DNA of 64,000 nucleotides from Lachnospiraceae bacterium AD3010 (GCA_000622025.1 KK211388.1:124001-188000); one strand, 5' to 3'; shown: positions 44,117 through 53,712, counted from the first letter of the stretch. Notes: generated from the letters alone by a model not told the origin. Program-made: numbers and translations.

Positions 44117-46576
44117 TCAAATACTGCCTATCCTTATTGTGCCGGGTTCCTCTTCCTCAGCCTCACCGCTTAAGAACCTCTCACACTCAAAGATGTACCA
44201 CTTTGCCATCTCGTCCTCAGGACACTCCTTTATTATCTCGGTCAGATTGTTCCTTGCAAGATAGAAGTTCCTGGACTCAAAGTATTCCAATGATTTCTCG
44301 AATTTCTCACGATTTGCAAGCTTTAATTGCCTCTGCCTTGCATCGCAGGCATCCAGGGCCTCATAGAGCTTTATCTTCTTTGTCCTGTTCTGCAACTCAA
44401 TATAGCCAATGTATCTATGCTGTCCGATATTTTCCCGCTCCACCATATCCTCAGTAACGACCAGAGGTATCTGCATCTTTTCAAACCACGAAGCATATTC
44501 CTCCATTTCCGCGGAATCCGGAGATGTAAGGAAAACAAGACTCTGGGTATTCACCCCGACTACGCCGTAAATGAAGGAATTATAGTAAAGGAACGCCGAA
44601 ATAAAACCGGAATCGGGGTCTGACATATTCCTATGAAGGAACTGGACGGCTCTGTCCGTAACCATACGGCAGCTGTCGAGAAACAGGAACTGCAGTATTG
44701 AAAGTGAGCTGTCCTCACTGACAAGGATCCCTTCCTCACTGTCCGTATATCGTTCAGTATACGAAACAATGTTTTTCAGGCTCTTGATCCTTCTCTCTCC
44801 GTAGCCCTTATTTCCCGTTGATACCAGCATCAGGCTTCCCTGGATGTTTACGGCATCCCCGTTGTTTACGTCAAAAATGGATTCCTTACCCATTATCATC
44901 TCGATATTCTTGGGAGCAAACCTGTAGTATCCCTCAAATATCCTGAATTTATCGTAGTTGATCTCCTCTATCCTCTTTGCCATTTCGCTTAAGGAGTTCC
45001 ACATAGCCTTCATATCCCTTGCAGGGGTTTCAGGAACCCTTATCTTTGTCCGTCCGAGGGCAACATCATTTATGGCAAGCTCAAATTCGTGGAGATCAAG
45101 TCCCTGAATGTATGAAACAAAGGCAATAAGGACGCTCCCTACAAGGAATGCCAGGATAAAGGCACCCAGTACCCAGTAGTTCTGACGCCAGAATCCAATA
45201 TTATAGTCTCCCGAGAAATACAGTCCCACCAGTGCATATTTGGATGAGGGTTTCCCGCCTCTTACTCCGGTTGCCTTCAGATCCATATAGTCCAGCCTGA
45301 TATTGTCAACAACGGTGGACTTATGCCTGGAAAGAGCGTCCCTCAGGGTAGTAAGCCCGCTTCCGTAAGCAAAGGATGCGTTTCTTCTGTTATTTCCTAT
45401 ACCCGAGACCATTATCATACCGTCCCTTATCCGCATCACGAAGACATCCCTGAAAAATGTGGCATTGTCTCCGCTCTTCATATAATCCTTTATGGATCCC
45501 GAAAGCCTTCCGTACTCATCACTCATATAAAAGTCCTTGTCGTCATAATCATAGCTGTCAAGATCCCCGAGATCCGGCAGAACATAATTAAGAGAAAGCT
45601 GGGCGTATCTGTCGTTTTCCTCCTCCGAAACATTCTTGTAAGAAGTCCTCATGACCTGGAATGTGATGAGAAGCAAAACGAAGAAGATTATATCCATTAT
45701 CACAAAGATATAAACCATCCGGTCCCTTCTCTGGAGCATAATATACGCAAATATCAGGAATGCGAGCCAGAGCACCAGAGCGATAAGCCAGGCAGACACA
45801 AATTCCCTGTACAGTGATATCTGCTGCAAAATCGAGAAATGCATCTTGTCCACAATTGTCTTCACCCTGCTGTCAGGAACAAAAATGCCTGAGGGTTCAT
45901 CCCTCTCCGTCAGCACGGATAAAACACCGCCTTCATATCTGGCATCCGTGAACATGGTTCCGCTGGGATTATCCTTAAAAAGGATACTGTCCGGAACAGT
46001 CAGCTCCGAAACATCCTTTTTCTCCCTGTTGTCCATTACCGTTATGCTTTCGGTAACCGGAATTATACTGTCCTTCGTAAACTCATAAACATTGATATCG
46101 TCTCCCTGGTAGCTCACCATGGTGACATAAAGAATACTTCCGTCCTGGGACAGGTGATAGGTAACACTGTCCTTGTCGAGGATGAAGCGTTCGGTGGAGC
46201 CCAGCACCTTGAGATCCTGTGTAAAGGAAAAGATCCTGAACACCCTCACAATGTCTCCGTCCTTCGTAGCCTCCAGCGAGGAAAAAAGAGCATATATCCC
46301 ATTGTCTCCGAGACACAGGTCGTCAAAGGACTGTTCTCCGAGATCTTCGGAATTTGCCATGGCTTTTACGTCACCATTGGAATCAATAAGGTATATCAAT
46401 CCCTTTTTATTCCAGTTTTCACCGAAATATACTCCGGAATTTGTGGCGATCCCGCTGTCAGCTATGGTATATTCGGGATCATGGCTCATACCTGAAAGAG
46501 CATCTGAAAGTATGACCAGGGATACAACTACACTAAGTATTGCCAAACAGGCTATTATCCGCGCGCGTATATTCAT
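44117..46576 (-). CDS. Receptor-type class III adenylate cyclase relative with a lost active site
   Basis: 819 residues. TM1 (about 6-26), an extracytoplasmic beta-rich sensor (30-255), TM2 (260-281), TM3 (288-309), a second outer domain (310-465), TM4 (467-490), a HAMP-like linker (491-545), then a region aligning with class III cyclases: YRFAPKNIEMIMGKESIFDV (551-570) and NGDA match the conserved pre-catalytic segment. Where active enzymes have the metal-binding Asp in FSDI this protein has LMLVSTGNK (583-590), and the VNLASRLE Asn/Arg motif is replaced near 690-700. A C-terminal TPR-like helix pair (about 750-803) is typical of such cyclases. It is probably a pseudo-enzyme signalling by protein contact (inference). 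Confidence 0.75.
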   Translation of the reverse strand: MNIRARIIACLAILSVVVSLVILSDALSGMSHDPEYTIADSGIATNSGVYFGENWNKKGLIYLIDSNGDVKAMANSEDLGEQSFDDLCLGDNGIYALFSSLEATKDGDIVRVFRIFSFTQDLKVLGSTERFILDKDSVTYHLSQDGSILYVTMVSYQGDDINVYEFTKDSIIPVTESITVMDNREKKDVSELTVPDSILFKDNPSGTMFTDARYEGGVLSVLTERDEPSGIFVPDSRVKTIVDKMHFSILQQISLYREFVSAWLIALVLWLAFLIFAYIMLQRRDRMVYIFVIMDIIFFVLLLITFQVMRTSYKNVSEEENDRYAQLSLNYVLPDLGDLDSYDYDDKDFYMSDEYGRLSGSIKDYMKSGDNATFFRDVFVMRIRDGMIMVSGIGNNRRNASFAYGSGLTTLRDALSRHKSTVVDNIRLDYMDLKATGVRGGKPSSKYALVGLYFSGDYNIGFWRQNYWVLGAFILAFLVGSVLIAFVSYIQGLDLHEFELAINDVALGRTKIRVPETPARDMKAMWNSLSEMAKRIEEINYDKFRIFEGYYRFAPKNIEMIMGKESIFDVNNGDAVNIQGSLMLVSTGNKGYGERRIKSLKNIVSYTERYTDSEEGILVSEDSSLSILQFLFLDSCRMVTDRAVQFLHRNMSDPDSGFISAFLYYNSFIYGVVGVNTQSLVFLTSPDSAEMEEYASWFEKMQIPLVVTEDMVERENIGQHRYIGYIELQNRTKKIKLYEALDACDARQRQLKLANREKFEKSLEYFESRNFYLARNNLTEIIKECPEDEMAKWYIFECERFLSGEAEEEEPGTIRIGSI

Positions 46577-47418
46577 TGCAAAAGCGACTCCGTTCCGATG
46601 TTCTTGAAGCTGTTAAAAAAGATCCTTAAAAACGGCACATCTCCCAATACAAGGTGGGAAAACAGAAGGATCAGTGCGATTATCATAAGTATCAGGCATA
46701 TCCAGAAAAGAATCCCGAAAAGAGTGTCGGCATTTCTGTAGAAGAAACTTCTTATCCTTAAGATGATGCCCCTCTTTTTGACCGGTGTGGAAGCTATCTT
46801 CAGATCCCTGTAGATCTCCGTGAATTTCCCGTAGCTGCGGTTATTCATCTTCTTCGACAGAAGGATATAACTTATATTCTTTTCACTCTGCTTTGTTGAA
46901 AGAATGTCTAAGAGAATCCTGGCGCACTCGGTCGCGCAGTCCTTTTCTGTCTTTGTCCTGTCCAGCTCCTCCATATCTACGGAAAAGCTCAGGAATACAC
47001 TGTCATCCTTTGAAAGATTGATCTTTTTCTGGCTGAGTATCAGAAACAGCATCGCCGGAGGAAGATAAGATGCGATACAGGCCAGAATAATATTCTCACA
47101 TATTGTTTCACAGCGTTCCAGAGTGTAAGCTTCCCCCACAAAAAAGCGGTAAAGCTCCCTTTCCACCCTGTAAGGAAAAACCAGACAGAAATAATTACCA
47201 AATGAGAATGCCTCAATAAGAGGGCTTTCCTCCTCGGATCTCCACAGTCTGTAAATCTCCATAAAGTCGCGCACTGTCTTATGATCCTTAATAACGAGAA
47301 GGGTATAGAGACCCCTCTCTTTGGATCCGGTGCTTCCTGCTATGAAACAGTCGTTTACCTTTCCCTCAAAGACCGTAGATATTGTGGTATAGCTGTTTTC
47401 CCTTGAGGCGTATATCAT
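46573..47418 (-). CDS. Membrane protein with kinase-like cytosolic half, CIS operon
   Basis: 281 residues. A soluble N-terminal region (about 1-215) is followed by a basic patch and one TM helix (about 233-257), and a short outer tail. The soluble part has an order loosely like a protein-kinase fold (TLLVIKD, then SFGNYFCLVFPY, then LPPAMLFLILSQKKINLSKDDSVFLSF) without HRD, DFG or catalytic residues, similar in architecture to the EssB pseudokinase of type VII secretion. This comparison is tentative. It overlaps both neighbouring genes by 4 bp (ATGA), so all three are coupled. Confidence 0.55.
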   Translation of the reverse strand: MIYASRENSYTTISTVFEGKVNDCFIAGSTGSKERGLYTLLVIKDHKTVRDFMEIYRLWRSEEESPLIEAFSFGNYFCLVFPYRVERELYRFFVGEAYTLERCETICENIILACIASYLPPAMLFLILSQKKINLSKDDSVFLSFSVDMEELDRTKTEKDCATECARILLDILSTKQSEKNISYILLSKKMNNRSYGKFTEIYRDLKIASTPVKKRGIILRIRSFFYRNADTLFGILFWICLILMIIALILLFSHLVLGDVPFLRIFFNSFKNIGTESLLQ

Positions 47419-49256
47419 GCCTTCTCCTCAGGTTTATCTTCCGGGACTACAACCTCTCCCGCCGGACCTGCGTCCAGCATCTTCTTCTTAACTATGGCGT
47501 AAGCGTAGGTACATATTACCGGCATATCCGTGCAGTAGATGCGTATCTCGTACACACCTTCCTTCGCGGGAGCCGTATAGATACCGTCGGAGCTGATCTC
47601 TCCGCTTCCCGGGCTTGTAAGCTCATATGTTATGCTGCAGGCCTTCATATTATTGAACCTGACACCGAAGAAATGGCTCTCCTTACCGCCCATGATAACA
47701 GTAGGCGTATCAACGGAGATGCTCTTGTCGTAATAATCCTCTGTAAGTGCGATATCATCTCCTGAAGGGAAGCGTATGGCCACCCATTTGAAGGTCAGCA
47801 CAAGATAATCAACATTCCTTAAGAGCTTTGCGGCAACCACGAAGCTGCCCTTCTCATTTAAGACCTTTACCGCGGTCTCAACATCCGCGAGGACATTGCT
47901 GGAATGACTGAAAAGTCCGGGATTTCCGTATATTACGCTCTTCTGGTTTGCTCCCATCTCGGGAGTATCGGAAACATAATTGTAGCCTATATCCACATAC
48001 ACGTTTCCGGGTCCCAGTCCATGGGCTATCTCTCCGGAATACCTGATCTCTCCCTCTCTGGCATTCCTGCCAAGCGGAACCTCCAGAGTACCGGTTGCGA
48101 TATTCGAAAATTCGTTCTTTTCCCCGCCTTTTGATGCCGGCAGGGGTTTTTCAGGCTTTTCCTTCTCCTTTTTCAGCTCAACATCCTTCTGATAATAGGA
48201 CAGATAATTATTTCTCATTATCTCCTGAGCCGGTGTAAGGACATATTTCTTTTCCTTCGGATCATCGATCTTCTCTACAATGTAGTTTCCGGGATTTCTG
48301 ACAAGCTTTATATTGGCAAGGCTTATGGAATCGTCTCCCTGTCCCATACTCCACATTTCGAGATTGATCTTTCCGGTTTCACGGCTGACCAGCTCAAGGG
48401 GTGATGAATGGCTTAAAACCACTCTCAAAGCGAAATGAGGTGAGGTCTTTATCGCATTGTCATCTTCAAATGCGGCAGCAGAACCGCTGCGAAGGATGAG
48501 CTCGCTTTCCTCCGCCTCGGTGTCAAGAACCCTTACCCAGTATTCTCTCTTCAGAGATTCTCCCTTATTAAGGAGAACATCCTCTACCCCGATCTCCATC
48601 TCATTCTCACCCTCGGGGGTAACAAATACCGGGATCTCCAGTATGCCTCTGCAGCTTAATGATACGTCTGCATCACTCAGCTTCTTTATCTCCAGAACTA
48701 TCTTCACGTTCTTGCCGCGGCAGACCGTTGCGGGGATCATGACCTCTCCCGAGAAGTTCTCACTCTTAAAAAGAGTTTCCTTCGTCAGAAATTCCGTTTC
48801 CGGATTGTAGGGGATATCATTGTCATCCTGGTCGGTAAGGAAGAGCTCATAGCTTTCCGCTATCCTGTTATATTCGTATTCCTTTTCGTCTTCCTTGTGG
48901 TTCACGGAATAAACACTGTGAACATCCTGCTCCTTATAACGGATCTTTAACGTGGCCATATCCGTCTTCAGACTGTCAAAGCCCTCGATCGCCGACAGCT
49001 TCTTTACAACGGAGGTGTCTAGTATTATTTCTCTGCCCGTACCGTCAATCGCTACGCCGCTTTCCACAAGAATGGAGATATCATCCAGACTGAAAACCCC
49101 CATACCGCATACCACGCCGGAGCCGTACATCAGACCGTTTAAAAACCGTCCCTTGTTAATATGATAGTTCTGTTCCGCCTGAAAATCCGCACTTGTTAAA
49201 AGCTTTCCCGGATAATAACGGTTTCTCTCAAAAGGATATAACTGACTGTTGCTCAT
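47415..49256 (-). CDS. CIS-associated multidomain protein (possible fibre or exterior component)
   Basis: 613 residues. The N-terminus (RYYPGKLLTSADFQAEQNYH, then GVVCGMGVFSL and GVAIDGTGREIIL) matches, from memory, uncharacterised proteins encoded beside CIS loci in other phyla. Middle parts are beta-rich; about 365-385 is a Lys/Glu-rich linker, and near 535-590 an Ig-like unit is seen (GSGEISSDGIYTAPAKEGVYEI). No signal peptide or TM segment. It opens the core operon, with GGAGAGG upstream, and is the best candidate for a fibre-like or shell component. Confidence 0.65.
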   Translation of the reverse strand: MSNSQLYPFERNRYYPGKLLTSADFQAEQNYHINKGRFLNGLMYGSGVVCGMGVFSLDDISILVESGVAIDGTGREIILDTSVVKKLSAIEGFDSLKTDMATLKIRYKEQDVHSVYSVNHKEDEKEYEYNRIAESYELFLTDQDDNDIPYNPETEFLTKETLFKSENFSGEVMIPATVCRGKNVKIVLEIKKLSDADVSLSCRGILEIPVFVTPEGENEMEIGVEDVLLNKGESLKREYWVRVLDTEAEESELILRSGSAAAFEDDNAIKTSPHFALRVVLSHSSPLELVSRETGKINLEMWSMGQGDDSISLANIKLVRNPGNYIVEKIDDPKEKKYVLTPAQEIMRNNYLSYYQKDVELKKEKEKPEKPLPASKGGEKNEFSNIATGTLEVPLGRNAREGEIRYSGEIAHGLGPGNVYVDIGYNYVSDTPEMGANQKSVIYGNPGLFSHSSNVLADVETAVKVLNEKGSFVVAAKLLRNVDYLVLTFKWVAIRFPSGDDIALTEDYYDKSISVDTPTVIMGGKESHFFGVRFNNMKACSITYELTSPGSGEISSDGIYTAPAKEGVYEIRIYCTDMPVICTYAYAIVKKKMLDAGPAGEVVVPEDKPEEKA

Positions 49257-49328
49257 TTTTTGCCGATACCTCTCCTTTCTTTCTATAAGACCGCGCTCCC
49301 TTTAATGTGCCGGTCACCATCTCTCCCT

Positions 49329-52300
49329 TTAGCTGAGTAAAAGTCCCTTTCTTTTTTTATCAGCATCCGGCAGGAATAATATCAGACCGCAGAGCAGTAT
49401 GCTCACCACAGAAATGATAATAAGCCAAAGCCGGTTGTTGTTTTTCGGCACATTTACGGGTTCACTGTATGTGCTTTCTCCTCCGTCTTTATTACTTCCG
49501 CCTGCTGAAAGGGCTGCTGCACTTTCTTCTGTCAGCTGGTCTCCCCTCACTATCACCGTATAGTCCGAAGCATGAGTAAATTCAAAAAGGACATCTCCGT
49601 TTTCATCCACCTCTGAGGATGAAACAAATTCCATACTTTTGTTTTCATCATCAAAGTAATACAGATTCGCAAATAATCCCTTATTATCAGCTCCCACATT
49701 CAGGCTGAGGATAGCAGTAAAGCCGAATTCTCCGTCATGATTTAAGGTGACATTAGTATGAGGGTACACATCCGCCACCTGATTTACTATTGATGAGGGT
49801 ATATTCTTTGTATTGAGCCTGACACCGAGATCAATGTCCTTTTCAGGGTCTCCGGTGAAGCTAAGTCCGTTTATTGTCCAGCTCACATCCTCGTTAAGAT
49901 CAAAGCATACGGTAACATCCCTGTCCGTCATTTTCTGCAGCATGGCCTTCGGAACCTCGGTGGCTCCGTTCATATTAATGGTTATCCGGGAAGGATCCTC
50001 TGCTTTTCCGGTCTCAGTCTCTATCTTATCCCAGCCCGCTGTTTTTTCTCTGCCGATTAAGATCCCTTCAGATGCGTCCTCTATATAGGGTATCCTGTCC
50101 GGAATATCACTGTCCTTGTCGCTCTTGGCCTTTTCTTCCGCGGCCTTTTTGTCTTCAGCGGCTTTTATCCGTTCATCAACGGTCTTCTTGCCCTTGTCGT
50201 CACCGGATCCTCCGGCACCGCCTGCTCCGGCCGCACCTCCGGCTCCCGCTGCACCGCCTGCTCCGGCCGCACCACCGGCTCCTGCTGCGCCGCCGGCTCC
50301 CTCAGCACCTTCCTTTTCCTTTGCTTCCTTGGTGCTGATCTTTGCCTCCTTGATATCACTTAGGTTTCCGGCCTTATCCTCTATCACACAGTATGCCACA
50401 TAGGCAGTCTGTGCCTTGAGACCGGTCACGTCGAACTTTCCGTCCTCATTCTTTATTCCGCTTCCCTTTACATCCTCGGCCTTCGGCTTCTTGTCCTTCT
50501 TCGGAAGAACCTTACAGTAATAGTAAGCAATACCGCTCTCGCTGTCGCTTCCCTTTACCTCTACCTGGGCTTTGGTATCCTCGGGAGTGGACTTTGCGGA
50601 TTCGATCTCCGGCTTCTTATTATCGTACCATATTCCCTTGCTGGAAATACAGGTCTCATTGCCCACCTTGTCCGTGATCTTTGCATAGACAAAGTTCAGC
50701 TTATTCTCCTTTAAACCGGGCTTTGACGCACTCTCGTAGTCCTCCCAGCCATTCTTATCATCCTTTACGGCACTGTCAAGATCAGCCTTTGTGGTATAGC
50801 ACTTAGTGGCGATAAAGAACTGGATCTTGGAAACACCGGATCCTCCGGTATCTTCCCCGGTAATGGTGATCTTCTTCCCTTCTTTTATATAGGCCTCTAT
50901 CTTTTTACTGTCCTGAAGCTTGGTATAGCTCTTATCGTTGACCTTGATCTTTCCCGTGGGCGCCGTATTGTCAAAATTAACCGGTCCCGCCATAGCTGTG
51001 ACTACGGCTCCGTTTTCTGATATTTTTACATAGACTGCTTTTGAAACATTTTTGCCATTCCCTGTCATTTTATATGTCTTTGCATATGTCTCACTTGGCT
51101 CTCCTGCAAGAGTAAAGCCATCAGCAGTAATGTCCACGCTGTCCTTATACCATTCCGCTATTTCCGAGCTTCCATTATATTTTAATCTGACATCAGCTGT
51201 AGCCTGAACAATCCTGAATTCAAAAGGAGATAACTGTCCCTTATAGTTACCTATCCCTTCAATGACCACTCGCGCAGTACCAGGATTGACATTGTAGTAA
51301 TAGGTCGCCTTATAATCAGCCCCCTTTAACAGAATGTGATTTCCATCTATCACTTTGTCCTCATCAACATTTGTTATAGGCAAGCCTGTATAGAATGCAT
51401 CCGAAAAAGATTTCACGAAAGAATCCTCCAATTGCTTAGGAAGAATCTTTGATGTCAACTCCATACTCTGTTTCTCATATGTTATCTTGACTTTGTACCC
51501 GCCATCTTTGTAATTCTGAATCTTAGGAATAACAGTCGCCTTTTCCGATCCGTCAATGCTGAAATAGACTTCCTTTTTTATAGCCTCATAGGAATCACTG
51601 TAACCCTTATTTATACTAACAGCATCCCGTCTTTCTCCATTATATGTTTCTTCAACTTTTCTAAATATCTTCGTTATATCCGGATCTTTATTGGCTGACG
51701 AAGCGCTCTTTACCGCATATACGGAAAAGTGATCCGTATTAACGCTTGCCGTTCCCTCTGCCTGGTCAATATCCGCGCTGAGTTCCTCCGCACGCTGAAG
51801 GGAATCGTCAACATGGTATACCTCTATGTTCCCGTCCTCAACGTCAGGCACAGAAAAACTTACCTTTACGCTTCCGTATTCCGTATCCGGCTGTATCTCA
51901 TTACCGTCCCTGTCAAGAATGGTGATATCGAAGGCTAAGACCTCATTAAGGTCGTCCTCATCCTCTTCCTTCATAACGGCGTTTTCTATTCTTTCATTAT
52001 CGGATCCCTCGATCTTCCTGACCTTTAATACCGCCCCCTCGGGGAAAACTCCTACCGGCGCGTAAACAGAGATCTTTGTCCCTCCAACGACCGTAAACTC
52101 GCTGAATTCCGGCCATTTTTCGAGATCCTTTTCCCCATTTTCTTCGGCAGTTTCTTCTTCGCCCTCGGCGCTGTCTTCACTCACGGTACTCCCGTCAGCT
52201 TCCTCAGTCTCTTCCTCTGCATCGTCAGAAGACACGGTATCTCTGTCCTCTTCTTTTTCTTTTTCCTTTTCTTCTTCTTCTGCTTTGCTATCCTCTTCTT

Positions 52301-53441
52301 CCTCGGTAGAGGCTTCCTCCTCAGCTTCGATAATTGTTACGGTTATCTCGGGAAGCGCTGCCTCTGAGGTCAGGCCATAGGCTCTGATATCCGGCACGAA
52401 TACGAACCGGTCTCCCTCTCTCACGGCCTGGAAATATGTCCCGTATTCACTCCTGTCTCTGTCTATCCTCCAGCTGACGTCCTTTAATACGCGTTCCTCG
52501 CCCTGGGGCAGGAGGTACAGCTCTCCGTCATCTTCCGCATCGTCCGCATCTTCTGTATCTTCTGTATCTTCCGTATCTTCATCCTCATCTTCGTCTGCCT
52601 CTGCAGCATATACCCTGACCGGAGAAAAGGCCTTTATTATACCGTCCGTGATGGCTCTTGCGGAGGGTTCACCTTCGGAGCTTCCATCGTCACCACCGGA
52701 ATTTCCATTATCAGAGCTTCCCGTGTCACTGCCGGAATCCCCGCTGTCAGAGCTTCCATCGCTGCTTCCGGAATCTCCATCGTCAGAGCTTCCGGAATCG
52801 CTGTCGTTACTTACATCATTTTCTTCGCCGCTTCCGCTCTCTTCCTCATCACTGTCTTCAGCTTCGTTATCATTGCTGCTGTTATCGGCATTATCATTCC
52901 CGTCGTGATCGGCATCATCAGATACATTGTCATCCGTTTCCCGATTGCTCTCATTATCAGCATCGCTGTCCCTTTCCTCCTCGGTGGGTGCAGCATTCTC
53001 TTCATTCTCACTTGAAGGAGAGGTTTCCTCTGAGGCAGACTCTTCAGACGGCTGGGTACTGTTCTCCTCCGTACTTTCGGTGGCTGTCTCTTCAGACTCA
53101 CTTGCCTCCTCTGTTGAAGCCTCGGTAGAAGCTTCCTCCTCCCGTTCCTTATTTTCTTCCGTGGATCCCTCTTCACCGGTCTCTTCATCCGAGTAGAGAA
53201 CGACCCTCAATTCATCAGGAAACTTAATATCCTTCTTCTTTGAACCTATAGGAAGATACTGATAGGCAATATCCTCCGGCAGCTCCTCAAAGGAGGTAAT
53301 GACCCTCCCGTTCACGGAAGTATCTGCGTTTACGATATAGCTTCCCACATTCAGGGTACTGCTTATCACTGCCACCGAAAGAGCGGCCGCAAAAGCTTTT
53401 TTTCTGAATGAACTTAATTTACGCCATTTATTCTTAACCAT
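49329..53441 (-). CDS. Large acidic surface protein with C-terminal TM anchor
   Basis: 1370 residues. Signal peptide (about 1-40, ending NVGSYIVNADT), then long Ser/Asp/Glu-rich tracts (about 90-265 and 370-445), a ZU5-like beta-domain (about 450-540), Ig/adhesin-like domains (600-920), an FN3-like segment (about 925-1030, with GLKAQTAYVAYCVIEDKAGN) and a Gly-Ala repeat (about 1047-1078). The C-terminus has one TM helix (LWLIIISVVSILLCGLILFL) and a basic tail. No LPXTG motif is present, so it is membrane-anchored rather than sortase-linked. It precedes the core CIS operon by 72 bp in the same orientation and may be a surface partner or only a neighbour. Confidence 0.75.
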   Translation of the reverse strand: MVKNKWRKLSSFRKKAFAAALSVAVISSTLNVGSYIVNADTSVNGRVITSFEELPEDIAYQYLPIGSKKKDIKFPDELRVVLYSDEETGEEGSTEENKEREEEASTEASTEEASESEETATESTEENSTQPSEESASEETSPSSENEENAAPTEEERDSDADNESNRETDDNVSDDADHDGNDNADNSSNDNEAEDSDEEESGSGEENDVSNDSDSGSSDDGDSGSSDGSSDSGDSGSDTGSSDNGNSGGDDGSSEGEPSARAITDGIIKAFSPVRVYAAEADEDEDEDTEDTEDTEDADDAEDDGELYLLPQGEERVLKDVSWRIDRDRSEYGTYFQAVREGDRFVFVPDIRAYGLTSEAALPEITVTIIEAEEEASTEEEEDSKAEEEEKEKEKEEDRDTVSSDDAEEETEEADGSTVSEDSAEGEEETAEENGEKDLEKWPEFSEFTVVGGTKISVYAPVGVFPEGAVLKVRKIEGSDNERIENAVMKEEDEDDLNEVLAFDITILDRDGNEIQPDTEYGSVKVSFSVPDVEDGNIEVYHVDDSLQRAEELSADIDQAEGTASVNTDHFSVYAVKSASSANKDPDITKIFRKVEETYNGERRDAVSINKGYSDSYEAIKKEVYFSIDGSEKATVIPKIQNYKDGGYKVKITYEKQSMELTSKILPKQLEDSFVKSFSDAFYTGLPITNVDEDKVIDGNHILLKGADYKATYYYNVNPGTARVVIEGIGNYKGQLSPFEFRIVQATADVRLKYNGSSEIAEWYKDSVDITADGFTLAGEPSETYAKTYKMTGNGKNVSKAVYVKISENGAVVTAMAGPVNFDNTAPTGKIKVNDKSYTKLQDSKKIEAYIKEGKKITITGEDTGGSGVSKIQFFIATKCYTTKADLDSAVKDDKNGWEDYESASKPGLKENKLNFVYAKITDKVGNETCISSKGIWYDNKKPEIESAKSTPEDTKAQVEVKGSDSESGIAYYYCKVLPKKDKKPKAEDVKGSGIKNEDGKFDVTGLKAQTAYVAYCVIEDKAGNLSDIKEAKISTKEAKEKEGAEGAGGAAGAGGAAGAGGAAGAGGAAGAGGAGGSGDDKGKKTVDERIKAAEDKKAAEEKAKSDKDSDIPDRIPYIEDASEGILIGREKTAGWDKIETETGKAEDPSRITINMNGATEVPKAMLQKMTDRDVTVCFDLNEDVSWTINGLSFTGDPEKDIDLGVRLNTKNIPSSIVNQVADVYPHTNVTLNHDGEFGFTAILSLNVGADNKGLFANLYYFDDENKSMEFVSSSEVDENGDVLFEFTHASDYTVIVRGDQLTEESAAALSAGGSNKDGGESTYSEPVNVPKNNNRLWLIIISVVSILLCGLILFLPDADKKRKGLLLS
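50205..50300. repeat. Gly-Ala coding repeat in the surface protein gene
   Basis: An 18-bp-period GC-rich repeat encodes AGAGGA-type hexapeptides (about 5 copies), giving a flexible collagen-like or wall-spanning spacer. Confidence 0.8.
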
Positions 53442-53490
53442 ATCAAACCCCCGCTTCCCGAAAGATCAACTTTCTAAGGCAAAATCAGGA

Positions 53491-53542
53491 TCTGCTGAAA
53501 AAAAAAGAAAAAACACAAATTATTTTACCATATTTCAGCAGA
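53491..53542. promoter_or_regulatory. Inverted repeat upstream of the surface protein gene
   Basis: Perfect 10-bp arms TCTGCTGAAA and TTTCAGCAGA are separated by 32 bp, 50-100 bp upstream of the surface gene start. On the minus strand a TAAAAT hexamer (possible -10) lies in the loop. Could be an operator or leader stem. The rest of 53442-53712 is AT-rich with no other clear signal. Confidence 0.4.
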
Positions 53543-53676
53543 ATTTCATCATTTTTTTTGTTATAAAGTCTCATTTTTTTTCCAGTCTTCCAGTTTATTA
53601 AGTTAAAACATCCTCCCCCTTTACTGCATATATACCGATCCTTATTTTTATACGAAAAAATAAAATCACTGGCACT

Positions 53677-53706
53677 TTGACTTTTACTCTGTCTGACATC
53701 TATAAT
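53677..53706 (+). promoter_or_regulatory. Sigma-A promoter of the membrane protein gene
   Basis: -35 TTGACT and consensus -10 TATAAT with an 18-bp spacer. The expected transcription start is near 53713, at the first ATG, and there is no ribosome site, so the mRNA may be leaderless. Confidence 0.7.
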
Positions 53707-53712
53707 CATCTT

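Noticed and set aside
11783-49256. Prophage
   Set aside because: Tail-like genes are present but no terminase, portal, capsid, integrase, holin or endolysin is seen; AAA+, PAAR-like and Pvc16-like genes point to a CIS.
11783-49256. Classical type VI secretion system or R-type tailocin
   Set aside because: No TssJ/L/M membrane complex, no ClpV and no lysis cassette; the Afp-like parts fit eCIS better.
49329-49460. Sortase-anchored protein
   Set aside because: No LPXTG or variant precedes the C-terminal hydrophobic segment.
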